From the NCBI RefSeq assembly GCF_007097155.1, contig NZ_VJWA01000001.1:1521501-1585500 (forward strand): a DNA stretch of 64,000 nt, given 5' to 3'. Numbering within the stretch: the stretch's first letter is position 1; each line of letters starts with the position of its first letter. The position numbers and the translations under genes are program-made. This document shows positions 7,697 to 15,630 of this stretch, in pieces. The notes under the pieces are model-generated. The model did no database searches, was not told the DNA's origin, and saw nothing but the letters and a program-made list of their open reading frames with translations. Source of the DNA: Glacieibacterium frigidum. GTDB taxonomy: Bacteria; Pseudomonadota; Alphaproteobacteria; Sphingomonadales; Sphingomonadaceae.

Positions 7697-9232
7697 CTAA
7701 CGCGCAGGGAGCGAAACAGGAACCCGCTGCCACAGCGTCGCAACGGGGGTCGGGTTGCGGGCTACGGCCGCGAGCTTGCTGCCCGGCGTGAGCAGCGGTG
7801 CTGCAAGATGCACGATCACCGGCTTGCGGGGGCCCTCGGCGCGCGCCACGACCCGCCACGAATAGCCCTGCGGCGGCTTCTCGTCGCCGTGCGCGTTCTT
7901 GAGGCTGGCGATGGTTAGCCAAAACCCACCAGGCGGCGGAGCGCCGGTCACCAGCCGCGCCCGCGTCGCGGCGTCGGCGAGGGCCAGCGTGCTGAGCGTC
8001 CAGCGGTCGGCATGGACCGGCCCCGGCACGCGCGCCAGGACACGCTGCGTCAACTCCTCGTATTGCGTCTTGTAGACTGCGGTGATGTCGATCGTGACAA
8101 GGAGCACGACCAGCTTCGCGACGCCGAGCAGCGCCAGCACGATCCGTGTACGCCCCCGCCACGCCAGCGGCAGCGCGACGCCGGCGATCAGGCACCCGCA
8201 CAGGATCGCGGGCATGAACATGCGCGGCTTGGGATCGGTCGCGATCACATAGATGACGAAGGCGATATGCGCGGCCGCCAGCCCGGCGAGGATGACGACC
8301 GTCCGCCCTTCGCGCCCGCGCAACCGCCGCCCGGCAAACAGCACGGCGATGCCGGCGATCAGGAAGACGAGGCCGTAGCGCCCGTTCAGGAACAGGTTGA
8401 GCCACGGATCGACGAGATAGTGGATGCGGAGCGGCCCGACGCCAATCCACCGCGCCATCATCTGCGGGTTCATCGCTGGCGTGCTGCCCCCGGCGACGAG
8501 CCCTTGCAGGTTGGTGCTCGGCACCTCGACGTGGCGCATGTCGACATGCAGGCGGTACAGCGGATCGCCGCTGGCGTGCCACAGGATCAGCTGCTCGGGC
8601 AGCCAGACGCACAGAAAGCCAAGCGCGATCCATAGATAGGCGCGGCGCGGCACGCCGACGCCCGTCAGCCAGAGAAGGCCGAGCACGACCATCAGCGATG
8701 CCGCCGTCTCGCGCACCGCGAAAGCGAGTCCCGCAGCAACTCCGCAGGCGATCAACCAGCGTGTTTGCGCGCCGCCGCCCGCGCGGGCGGCGAGGATGAA
8801 CGACCAGGCGCCCACGCTCATGAACAGCAGTTCCGGCAGATCGGCGGTCAGTCGCGTCGCCGCGAACAGGATTTCGCTGGTGGTGACCAGCATCGCGCAG
8901 GCCAGCAGAGCGGCTGCGCCGCCGAGGACGCGCCGGGCCGCCCAATAACTGAAGATCAGCAGGGCCGCGAACGCCGCCAGTCCCGGCACCATCGCCGCGA
9001 ACCGCGTACGGCCGAAGGCTTCCAGTGCCCCCCAGGCGGGCAACACGACCGGCCAGCGCAGTGACCAGTGGACGGTACCAAGGTTCGGCGCCTCGACCCA
9101 TTGCAGCGCTGCCTCGAGGTAGCGTGCGTCGTCCCAGCGGCCGCCGAAATAGCCGGGCGGGTCGAGTGCCAGCAGCACCGCGGTGCCGATCAGCAGTGCC
9201 GCAAACCAGACGGCGTCGCGCCGCGCGGTCAA
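7697..9232 (-). CDS. GT-C type membrane glycosyltransferase (ArnT/PMT-like)
   Basis: 511-residue integral membrane protein with about ten hydrophobic helices. An N-terminal WDDARYLEAALQWV segment after the first helix resembles the acidic first periplasmic loop (D/E-D or similar) of GT39/GT83-type transferases that use polyprenyl-phosphate sugars. Further helices contain the repeated patterns LLIFSYWAARRVLGG and LAFAVRETAASLMVV. The C-terminal 120 residues are soluble and unassigned. The only plausible start is TTG 9232, 17 bases after the 3' end of tRNA-Gln, so it may be co-transcribed with the tRNA; no strong Shine-Dalgarno is seen. The sugar and acceptor cannot be predicted. Confidence 0.7.
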   Translation of the reverse strand: MTARRDAVWFAALLIGTAVLLALDPPGYFGGRWDDARYLEAALQWVEAPNLGTVHWSLRWPVVLPAWGALEAFGRTRFAAMVPGLAAFAALLIFSYWAARRVLGGAAALLACAMLVTTSEILFAATRLTADLPELLFMSVGAWSFILAARAGGGAQTRWLIACGVAAGLAFAVRETAASLMVVLGLLWLTGVGVPRRAYLWIALGFLCVWLPEQLILWHASGDPLYRLHVDMRHVEVPSTNLQGLVAGGSTPAMNPQMMARWIGVGPLRIHYLVDPWLNLFLNGRYGLVFLIAGIAVLFAGRRLRGREGRTVVILAGLAAAHIAFVIYVIATDPKPRMFMPAILCGCLIAGVALPLAWRGRTRIVLALLGVAKLVVLLVTIDITAVYKTQYEELTQRVLARVPGPVHADRWTLSTLALADAATRARLVTGAPPPGGFWLTIASLKNAHGDEKPPQGYSWRVVARAEGPRKPVIVHLAAPLLTPGSKLAAVARNPTPVATLWQRVPVSLPAR

Positions 9233-9249
9233 TGAGTTCTCAGGAAAGT

Positions 9250-9323
9250 TGGATGCCCCGCGAGGATTCGAACCTCGATTAACGGAGTCAGAGTCCGTTG
9301 TCTTACCTTTAGACGACAGGGCA
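9250..9323 (-). tRNA. tRNA-Gln (anticodon CTG)
   Basis: Cloverleaf on the minus strand: acceptor TGCCCTG/CGGGGCA (U1-A72 as in glutamine tRNAs), D arm GTCTAAAGGTAAGAC, anticodon stem ACGGA/TCCGT with loop CTCTGAC (anticodon CTG), T arm CGAGG TTCGAAT CCTCG. CCA is encoded at 9250-9252; the discriminator base is U. The start codon of the downstream membrane glycosyltransferase is only 17 bases away. Confidence 0.96.
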
Positions 9324-9377
9324 TCAGGGCGCGGCGGTGACTAGCCGCAGCCCATATAAGTGTCAACGCGGCCGTGC

Positions 9378-10085
9378 CTATTTCTCGGTCTTGGCGGTGC
9401 CGGTGACTTCCGGCGCACCGGGGCCGCCGACATTGCCCTCGGGCTGCGCGGCAGCACTGGCGGCATCGGCGACCGGAACGTCGGGGGCCTTGCCGGCCGC
9501 CGGCGCAGGCTGCTCCGACGACGGCACGGCAGCGGTCTCAGCCGGCACCGGGGGCAGCGGCAGGGGGCTGTCGCTCTTCGAGTTCAGATAGGCGATGACC
9601 GCAGCGCGCTCGTCGGGCTTCGACAGGCCGGCGAATGCCATCTTGGTGCCGGGCAGATAGGTCTTGGGGCTCTTCAGCCACGCCGACATCTCATCCCAGT
9701 TCCACGGCTTGCCCTTCATGCCGGCCATCGGCTCCGAGTAACCGAAGCCTGCCTGATGAGCGTGCGAATTGCCGATGATGCCATACAGGTTGGGGCCGAT
9801 GCCGGCGGCACCGCCCTTGTCGACATTGTGGCAGGCAGCACACTTCTTGAAGACCGCCTCGCCCTTCTCGACGGTCGCCGAGGCGAGATAGAAGGCGATC
9901 GGCTTCTCGGCTTCAGCGGGGGCCGCGCCGGCAACCGCCTCGACCTCGACGCCCTCGACGACATAGGAGGGCTTGGCGAGCCTGACCGGCGCGAACATCA
10001 GGCCGGTCACGATGACCAGCGCGAGGATCGTCGTCCCGGCGGCGAGCACCCAGCCCGCAATCTTGTTCCACTCGAAACTGTCCAC
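9378..10085 (-). CDS. Membrane-anchored class I cytochrome c (CycM/c552-like)
   Basis: Electron carrier of about 235 residues, tethered to the inner membrane with its heme domain in the periplasm. From the GTG at 10085 the protein begins MDSFEWNKIAGWVLAAGTT, the characteristic start of CycM-type cytochromes that link the bc1 complex to aa3 oxidase, with one helix at about 10-31. The heme site is C82-A-A-C85-H86 and the axial Met is M149 (PGTKMAF). A Pro/Ala-rich tail of about 60 residues follows. I chose GTG because GGAGG stands 4 bases upstream; ATG starts farther upstream add unrelated residues. It is divergent from pheA. Confidence 0.92.
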   Translation of the reverse strand: MDSFEWNKIAGWVLAAGTTILALVIVTGLMFAPVRLAKPSYVVEGVEVEAVAGAAPAEAEKPIAFYLASATVEKGEAVFKKCAACHNVDKGGAAGIGPNLYGIIGNSHAHQAGFGYSEPMAGMKGKPWNWDEMSAWLKSPKTYLPGTKMAFAGLSKPDERAAVIAYLNSKSDSPLPLPPVPAETAAVPSSEQPAPAAGKAPDVPVADAASAAAQPEGNVGGPGAPEVTGTAKTEK

Positions 10086-10237
10086 AATGCCTCCGGCGTG
10101 CGCGCAGTCGCGGTGCGCTGCAGCAATAATGGGCGGACGCATAGCCAAGGGGGCACGCGGCGGCAAGGGGGCGCGCTGCGGCAAGCCGCAGCAAGGCCCC
10201 GCTTGTCACACGTGCGCTGCCTGCTAGGTCGGTCGCG

Positions 10238-11128
10238 ATGGACAACTACCCCGAACCCGCCCGCCGCCTCGTCGCCGCGATGACCGACGCCGCCGACCGC
10301 GAACCACGGCGCACCGTGGCGTTCCAGGGCGCGCCCGGCGCCTATTCGCACCAGGCGGTGCGCGAGGCGTTTCCCGACGCGCTCCCGCTGCCATGCCTGT
10401 CGTTCGAGGATGCGATCGAGGCCGTCCAGTCGGGCGCGGCGGCGAAGGGTATGATCCCGATCGAGAACTCGCTGCACGGGCGGGTCGCCGACATCCATTT
10501 CCTGCTCCCCGAATCCGGGCTGCACATCATCGCCGAACATTTCGTGCGCGTCCGGCACTGCCTGTTGTCGGGCGGCGAGCGGGGGCAGGTGCGCGAGGCG
10601 CTGAGCCACCCCCAGGCGCTCGGCCAGTGCCGCGCCCGGCTGAAGGACTGGGGCATCAAGGCGGTCGGCGCGTTCGACACGGCTGGTGCCGCGGCGCTGG
10701 TTGCCGAGCGCGGCGACCCCGCGCTGGCGGCGGTCGCGTCGGCACTGGCAGGCGAACTTTACGGCCTGACGACGCATGCCGAGGGAATCGAGGATGCGCC
10801 GCACAACACCACGCGCTTCGTCGTGCTGGCGCGCGACGCGGTGCTGCCGCAGCCCGGCGAGCCGGTGATGACCTCGCTCAATTTCGAAGTGCGCCAGCGC
10901 CCTGCGGCACTGTTCAAGGCGCTCGGCGGTTTCGCGACCGAGGGGGTGAACATCACCAAGCTCGAAAGCTATCTGCGCGATGGCAGCTTCGCGGCGGCCG
11001 AATTCTATGCCGAGGTCGAGGGGGCCGAGAGCGATGCCGCGGTTGCGCGCGCGCTCGACGAGCTGCGCTACCACACCAACTGGCTGCGCCTGCTCGGAAC
11101 CTATCCGCGGGCCCGCGAGCGCAGCTGA
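10238..11128 (+). CDS. pheA: Prephenate dehydratase
   Basis: Converts prephenate to phenylpyruvate, the committed step to phenylalanine. The 296 residues comprise a periplasmic-binding-like PDT domain (VAFQGAPGAYSHQA at about 28-41; IPIENSLHGRV; catalytic NTTRFVVL near 187-194) and a C-terminal ACT regulatory domain (about 205-290) with the LFKALGGFATEGVNITKLES segment that usually forms the phenylalanine allosteric site. This is a monofunctional enzyme without chorismate mutase. A second in-frame ATG at 10280 is possible. It is divergent from the cytochrome c gene with 152 bases between starts. Confidence 0.95.
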   Translation: MDNYPEPARRLVAAMTDAADREPRRTVAFQGAPGAYSHQAVREAFPDALPLPCLSFEDAIEAVQSGAAAKGMIPIENSLHGRVADIHFLLPESGLHIIAEHFVRVRHCLLSGGERGQVREALSHPQALGQCRARLKDWGIKAVGAFDTAGAAALVAERGDPALAAVASALAGELYGLTTHAEGIEDAPHNTTRFVVLARDAVLPQPGEPVMTSLNFEVRQRPAALFKALGGFATEGVNITKLESYLRDGSFAAAEFYAEVEGAESDAAVARALDELRYHTNWLRLLGTYPRARERS

Positions 11129-11209
11129 CGCCAATCGGATTAAGCACTTGGGCCCCCGGCCGTAACTCCATGGACGCCGCAGCGGCTGCGGCGGGGGGAG
11201 GTCGGTACC

Positions 11210-13567
11210 ATGACCGCGATGTTTCGTCCGCCGATCGCGAGGGCGATCGGCTGGCGACAGATGCTTGGCTTCGGCCAGGATACAGGCGCGGCGGCCGACC
11301 CGCGCTTCTGGGCGCGTGTGCGCGGGACCCAGCTGGCGATGCTTAACCGCTACGTGCCGTTCAACGTCGGGCTGATGGCGCTCAACCTCGGCGCGCTGGT
11401 GTGGATGCTGCGCGATGCTGGCGACGCCGGGTTTCTCGCTGCGTGGGCGGCCGTGATGGCGGGGCTCGCAGCCCTGTGGGTCGTCCGCTGGCGGCGCGCC
11501 CGCGGCGGCGAGCCCGAAACCGCGACGATCCGCGAGTTCTGGGCGATCAGTGCAGAGGTCGCGAGCTTCGGCCTCGTCTGGGGCGCACTGATGCTCCACA
11601 TGCTGCCCCTCGTCGACCTGCCGACGCAGACCGTCATGGTGCTGCTGTCGGTGGTGGCGATGGGGGCGTGCAGCTTCGCCGCCGTCCTGCTGCCGGTGTG
11701 TGGGGCGGTGCTGGTGCTGAGCATCGCGGTCCTGACGCTGGCGGGCCTGCCGGCCGGCTCCCCGCTGGCGACGCCGCTCGTCGGGCTGGCGTTCGCCTCG
11801 TTCGCCATCCTCGCGCTGCGCGGCATCACCATCACCAGTTTCGCGATGATGGCGCGGATGCGGACGCAGATGGAGAACGCCGAAGCCAGCGCGGTGATCG
11901 GCCTGCTGCTCAACGAGTTCGAGGCGCACGGTTCGGACTGGCTCGTCGAGGTCGACGACCAGGCGCAGCTCACGCACGTGTCGCCGCGGCTGTGCGAGGT
12001 TTCGGGCCAGACGCGCGAAGCCTTGCTCGGCCTGCCGCTGGTGGACCTGCTCGGGCCCGACCGCCGCGACCCGGCGGTACGTGGCGCGCTGCGCACGCTC
12101 GGCCGTTACTTCGCCCGGCGCATCGCCTTTCGCGACATCGTCGTGCCCGTCGCGGTGCTCGGCGAGCTGCGCTGGTGGTCGCTGACCGGCACGCCCAAGT
12201 TCGCGCCGGACGGCAGTTTCGCGGGGTTTCGCGGCGTCGGATCCGATGTCACCGAGGCGCGGCGGGCGAGCGACCGCATCGCCGAATTGGCGCGCTACGA
12301 CCCGCTGACAGGACTCGCCAATCGCGCACTGATGCGCAGCGCGTTGGCAGACGCGCTGGTGCGGGCCGAGCGGGGGCAGGGGGCGTGCGCGCTGTTCTTC
12401 ATCGATCTCGACCGCTTCAAGCAGGTCAACGACGCGCTTGGCCACCACGCCGGCGACGTGCTGCTGCGCGAGGTCGCGGCGCGGCTGCGCACGATCACCG
12501 GGCCGACGCCGACCGTCGGACGGCTGGGCGGCGACGAATTCGCCGTCGTCATCGAGGATTGCTCGCCGCGCCGTGCCGAGCGGATCGCCAAGGCGATCGT
12601 CGATGCCTTGTCGCGGCCGTTCGATCTCGACGGGCAGGCCGTCACCGTCGGCGCCAGCGTCGGCCATGCGCAGGGCCCCGGCGACGGCGCGTGCGTCGAC
12701 ACATTGCTGCGCGCCGCCGATCTGGCGCTGTACGAGGTCAAGGGCAGCGGGCGGGGTGCCGCGTGCCGCTTCGTGCCGGGCATGCAGGCGCGTGCCGAGG
12801 AACGCCGCGGGCTGGAGCGCGACCTGGCGCAGGCGCTCGACCGGGGCGAGCTGAGCCTTGCCTTCCAGCCGATCGTCGAGGCGTCCGACGAGCGCATCGT
12901 CGGCTTCGAGGCGCTGCTGCGCTGGACGCATCCACGGCTCGGCAACGTGCCCCCCGCCAAGTTCGTGCCCGTGGCCGAGGATACCGGGCAGATCGGGCGC
13001 ATCGGCGACTGGGTGCTGCGCGAGGCGTGCGCCTGGGCGGCGCGCTGGCCCGACGACATCATCGTCTCGGTCAACCTGTCGGCGCTGCAGTTCGACGATG
13101 CCAACCTGCCGCGCACGATCCGGCGCGCGCTCGCCGACAACCGGCTCGCGGCGAGCCGCCTCGAGCTGGAGATCACCGAGAGCGTCTTCCTGAAGGACCG
13201 CCCCGCGACGACGGCGGTGATCGCGCGGCTGAAGGCGCTAGGGGTGCGCTTCGCGCTCGACGATTTCGGCACCGGCTATTCGTCGCTCGGCTACCTCCGC
13301 AAGGCCGAATTCAGCCGCATCAAGATCGACCGCAGCTTCGTCCAGCGCGCCGCCACCGACGCGGGCGAGTCGACCGCGATCATCCAGGCGATCGTCAGCC
13401 TGGCGACCTCGCTCGGCATGGCGACGACCGCCGAAGGGACGGAGACGCGCGCCGAGTTCGAGGCGTGCCGCGCGCTCGGCTGCGGCCAGATCCAGGGCTA
13501 TCTGTTCGGCCGCCCGATGCCGCCCGAAGACGCCACCGCACTCGTCGCGCTGAAGGTGGCGGCCTAG
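11210..13567 (+). CDS. Membrane GGDEF/EAL cyclic-di-GMP protein with PAS domain
   Basis: 785-residue signalling protein that makes or degrades cyclic di-GMP. In order: about five to six hydrophobic helices (residues 50-210), a PAS-like domain (about 240-345), a GGDEF domain with intact GGDEF at 440-444, and an EAL domain with EAL at 567-569, NLSALQF, ELEITES, DDFGTGYSSL and the late AEGTET motif. Both catalytic signatures are complete, so dual activity is possible. No RxxD inhibitory site precedes GGDEF (the segment is GPTPTVGRL). GGAGGT lies 7 bases before the ATG. The 3' end overlaps the convergent EF-hand gene by 4 bases. Confidence 0.93.
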   Translation: MTAMFRPPIARAIGWRQMLGFGQDTGAAADPRFWARVRGTQLAMLNRYVPFNVGLMALNLGALVWMLRDAGDAGFLAAWAAVMAGLAALWVVRWRRARGGEPETATIREFWAISAEVASFGLVWGALMLHMLPLVDLPTQTVMVLLSVVAMGACSFAAVLLPVCGAVLVLSIAVLTLAGLPAGSPLATPLVGLAFASFAILALRGITITSFAMMARMRTQMENAEASAVIGLLLNEFEAHGSDWLVEVDDQAQLTHVSPRLCEVSGQTREALLGLPLVDLLGPDRRDPAVRGALRTLGRYFARRIAFRDIVVPVAVLGELRWWSLTGTPKFAPDGSFAGFRGVGSDVTEARRASDRIAELARYDPLTGLANRALMRSALADALVRAERGQGACALFFIDLDRFKQVNDALGHHAGDVLLREVAARLRTITGPTPTVGRLGGDEFAVVIEDCSPRRAERIAKAIVDALSRPFDLDGQAVTVGASVGHAQGPGDGACVDTLLRAADLALYEVKGSGRGAACRFVPGMQARAEERRGLERDLAQALDRGELSLAFQPIVEASDERIVGFEALLRWTHPRLGNVPPAKFVPVAEDTGQIGRIGDWVLREACAWAARWPDDIIVSVNLSALQFDDANLPRTIRRALADNRLAASRLELEITESVFLKDRPATTAVIARLKALGVRFALDDFGTGYSSLGYLRKAEFSRIKIDRSFVQRAATDAGESTAIIQAIVSLATSLGMATTAEGTETRAEFEACRALGCGQIQGYLFGRPMPPEDATALVALKVAA

Positions 13568-14202
13568 AAGTCGATCCCCGGTCCGGCCATCGCTTCGCGC
13601 TTCTTCAGCGCTGCCTGGAGCAGCGGGCCGATCTCGCGGCGGGTGTAGCGGCGGCCGGCGACGAGGCCGTCGGGGGCGGGTTCGATCGGCACGATCACGT
13701 CGTCGCCCGAATCCTGGGCCTGGAGCCAGACCGCGCGCAGGCCGACCTGATTGACCTGCATCGACGCCGCGACGAGTTTGCGGCTCGACAGGCCCGGATC
13801 GGCGCGCAACGTGGCCACCGTCTGCGACAGCGACCGCGGGAAGTCGCCGCCGCTTATCGCCGAGAAGCGGTGTTCGCCTTGCAATGTCACCGTCTCCGCG
13901 ACGGTCGCATCGTCGGCGTCGACGTCACCATCGCCGTCATGGTCGAGCAGGTGCCGCCACGCCCCGACCGGCGCCGCGGCGCTGAGCTTGCCCGCCGCGA
14001 TCTCGGCGATGTCGGGAAACTGCACCGGCAGCGACAGGGTCGCGGCGGGCTTGCCGGCCCCGACGCGGCCCTGCATCGCGACCGCGCCGCGCGAGATGTC
14101 GGGCTGCACCTTGGCGACTTCGTTCGAGGCGGCGACGCGCGCGACCCCGGTGGCGAGCGCCGCAACGGCGGCGGCGGGCGGTGCGCTGAATTCGATGGCC
14201 AT
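13564..14202 (-). CDS. Small protein with one EF-hand-type calcium loop, partner of the upstream repeat protease
   Basis: 212-residue protein I do not recognise as a whole. No signal peptide or membrane helix is visible; the first 30 residues are Ala-rich. Residues 87-98 (DHDGDGDVDADD) fit the 12-residue EF-hand/dockerin loop: acidic at 1, 3, 5, 7, 9 and 12, Gly at 6, Val at 8. A second conserved-looking block is LRAVWLQAQDSGDDVIVP (about 155-172), followed by a basic tail (RRYTRREIGPLLQAALKKR). The gene starts 12 bases after the stop of the AvrRpt2-like protease, so the two are almost certainly co-transcribed. It may bind or regulate that protease or be a calcium-responsive co-effector; both are inference. 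Confidence 0.65.
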   Translation of the reverse strand: MAIEFSAPPAAAVAALATGVARVAASNEVAKVQPDISRGAVAMQGRVGAGKPAATLSLPVQFPDIAEIAAGKLSAAAPVGAWRHLLDHDGDGDVDADDATVAETVTLQGEHRFSAISGGDFPRSLSQTVATLRADPGLSSRKLVAASMQVNQVGLRAVWLQAQDSGDDVIVPIEPAPDGLVAGRRYTRREIGPLLQAALKKREAMAGPGIDF

Positions 14203-14214
14203 GTCTCGCGCTCC

Positions 14215-15468
14215 TCAAGCCTTGGTGAAATAGGTGCGGTCCCACGACCCGTTGGTCTGGTACGCGGTGCTGAACACGTCATAGTCGAGAACCTGGTCGC
14301 CGAAGATCGAATCGCGCACGATCACCAGGTCGCCCTCGTCGATGCCGCAGATCACGTTGGCATGGCCGACGCTGCCACCCTGCCACTTGATCCGGATCCC
14401 GAGCGGTCTTCCCGCCGCGAGCTCCGACGCGACCTTGGCGCGGGTCGAGGAACTCGCCTGGTCGTTGGCGAGATGGCCCAGACCGGCAAGCGCTTCGGCG
14501 GTCTTGTCGGGCTTGTTGCACGCATCCGAATTGCCGCTGGTGCAACAGTTCGACAGCCCCCGCCGCGAATTGACGAGCTGGCACTGCGTCAGCGTCGAGC
14601 CCGGCTGGTAATAGCGCCGGATGCTGACCGAGGTCGCCGACCAGCACCAGTTCGACTGCTGCTGCATCTGGTGCGTGTAGCGCAGCATGACGTCGAGCGG
14701 CTGCGCGCCGGCGTAGCCATGCACGTGCTTGATCCGCCAGCCCTGCGCGACGAGCGCATCGACCCGCTGCTGATAGGTGTCCGACGTCAGCCCGACATGG
14801 ACCTGCGTCGCGGGCCCGCCGTCCTTCTCCCAAATGCCGGCGAACACGTCGCCCGAGCCGGCATTGCATGCGCTGATCTGGCGTGCGCGGAAGCCCTTGG
14901 CCGCCATCTGCAGGTTGAAGGCGTGGAAGGCGTCGGCGTTCAGCCCGTGGCGCGCTTCCCACGACGAGCCGGCCGCCTTTTCCCACCACGTCGCATAGCG
15001 CACGGTGCCGCCGACGTTGTAGCAGCTCACCCAGCGCGGGCGGAATCCCTTGGCCACCCAGTCGTTCACTGCTGCCTGATAACCGTTCGAGTCGAGCCCG
15101 TGGCGCGCCGCCCAGGCGCCAACCGCCGACTTCTCCCACAGGCCGTTGTAGAAGTCCTTGTTGCCGACATTATAGCCGTTGATGAACACCGGGTGGTAAC
15201 CCTTGGGTACCCACTCGTCGAACATCTTCTGGTATCCTGCGGCGTCGAGGCCGTGGCGCGCCTCCCACGTACCGCCGCCCTTGACGAAGACGCTGGCAAA
15301 GCGTGCGGCATTGCCCGTTGCCTGGCCGCTGACGGTCGCCGGGCGCAGGCCCGCCTTGACGAACTCGTTGAAGCTTTTCTGGTAGCCGGCGCCATCCTGG
15401 CCGTGCCGCGCGGCCCAGTTGCCGCCGGATTTCTCGAATATCGCCACGTATAGATCGGTCAGGGCCAT
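14215..15468 (-). CDS. Tandem-repeat protein with C-terminal AvrRpt2/papain-like cysteine protease domain
   Basis: 417-residue two-part protein. Residues 5-254 are five tandem repeats of about 49-51 residues, each with a core W-x-ARHGL(D/N), a Tyr/Phe about 6 residues later, (K)GFRP and (I/V)-x-GYN-x-G. These match what I know of 'bacterial tandem repeat domain 1', found in polyglycine hydrolase-like proteins. Residues 262-417 look like a clan CA protease of the AvrRpt2 (C70) type: Cys275 in QQQSNWCWSATS, His369 in VGHANVICG and Asp386 in IVRDSIFG give a Cys-His-Asp triad, and extra cysteines at 296, 308, 309 and 317 could form disulfides. No signal peptide is visible. It begins the two-gene unit with the EF-hand protein. 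The substrate is unknown. Confidence 0.75.
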   Translation of the reverse strand: MALTDLYVAIFEKSGGNWAARHGQDGAGYQKSFNEFVKAGLRPATVSGQATGNAARFASVFVKGGGTWEARHGLDAAGYQKMFDEWVPKGYHPVFINGYNVGNKDFYNGLWEKSAVGAWAARHGLDSNGYQAAVNDWVAKGFRPRWVSCYNVGGTVRYATWWEKAAGSSWEARHGLNADAFHAFNLQMAAKGFRARQISACNAGSGDVFAGIWEKDGGPATQVHVGLTSDTYQQRVDALVAQGWRIKHVHGYAGAQPLDVMLRYTHQMQQQSNWCWSATSVSIRRYYQPGSTLTQCQLVNSRRGLSNCCTSGNSDACNKPDKTAEALAGLGHLANDQASSSTRAKVASELAAGRPLGIRIKWQGGSVGHANVICGIDEGDLVIVRDSIFGDQVLDYDVFSTAYQTNGSWDRTYFTKA

Positions 15469-15554
15469 CGGGACGCGCTCCTCGGCTGCTCGGTGCAGAT
15501 GTTGAAGGGCGGCAGTCGCGTTCCCGGGGGACTTGCCTTTATGCGCGGCTCTTT

Positions 15555-15574
15555 AGCCGAAATTCGTTTCGGCT
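15555..15574. other. Perfect 8-bp inverted repeat with TTCG loop
   Basis: AGCCGAAA and TTTCGGCT flank a TTCG tetraloop. It lies in the 162-base divergent gap between the repeat protease (start 15468) and merR (start 15631), 19 bases upstream of the merR -35 box. There is no T tract on either side, so it is unlikely to be a terminator. It could be an operator or a 5'-UTR hairpin of the protease transcript. Confidence 0.4.
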
Positions 15575-15592
15575 CGGTTAAGCGTCTACGCC

Positions 15593-15622
15593 TTGACAGT
15601 TGACGTTAACGTCAACTATCTC
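15593..15622 (+). promoter_or_regulatory. MerR-type promoter with palindromic operator in the spacer
   Basis: A perfect -35 box TTGACA (15593-15598) is followed at once by an 18-base perfect palindrome GTTGACGTTAACGTCAAC (15599-15616), then a TATCTC-like -10 (15617-15622). The spacer of about 18 bases, filled exactly by a dyad, is the arrangement expected for MerR-family control; the sequence resembles LiuR-type sites of branched-chain/fatty acid degradation regulons. Transcription would begin at or within a few bases of the merR ATG (15631), where no Shine-Dalgarno is visible, so the mRNA may be leaderless or nearly so. Confidence 0.75.
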
Positions 15623-15630
15623 CCGCGGCG

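Noticed and set aside
6714..9323. Integration hot spot at the tRNA genes
   Set aside because: No integrase, direct repeat of a tRNA end, or composition change is visible near any of the three tRNA genes.
10007..12931. Long minus-strand frame antisense to pheA and the GGDEF protein
   Set aside because: Same GC-shadow composition (Arg, Asp, Gln, His-rich) with no motifs; both plus-strand genes have complete catalytic signatures.
11401..15453. Very long open frame on the plus strand (over 1300 codons) crossing the GGDEF, EF-hand and protease genes
   Set aside because: It is a shadow of high-GC codon bias: it has Arg/Ala/Gly-rich low-complexity sequence, no domains, and crosses three well-supported genes in other frames.
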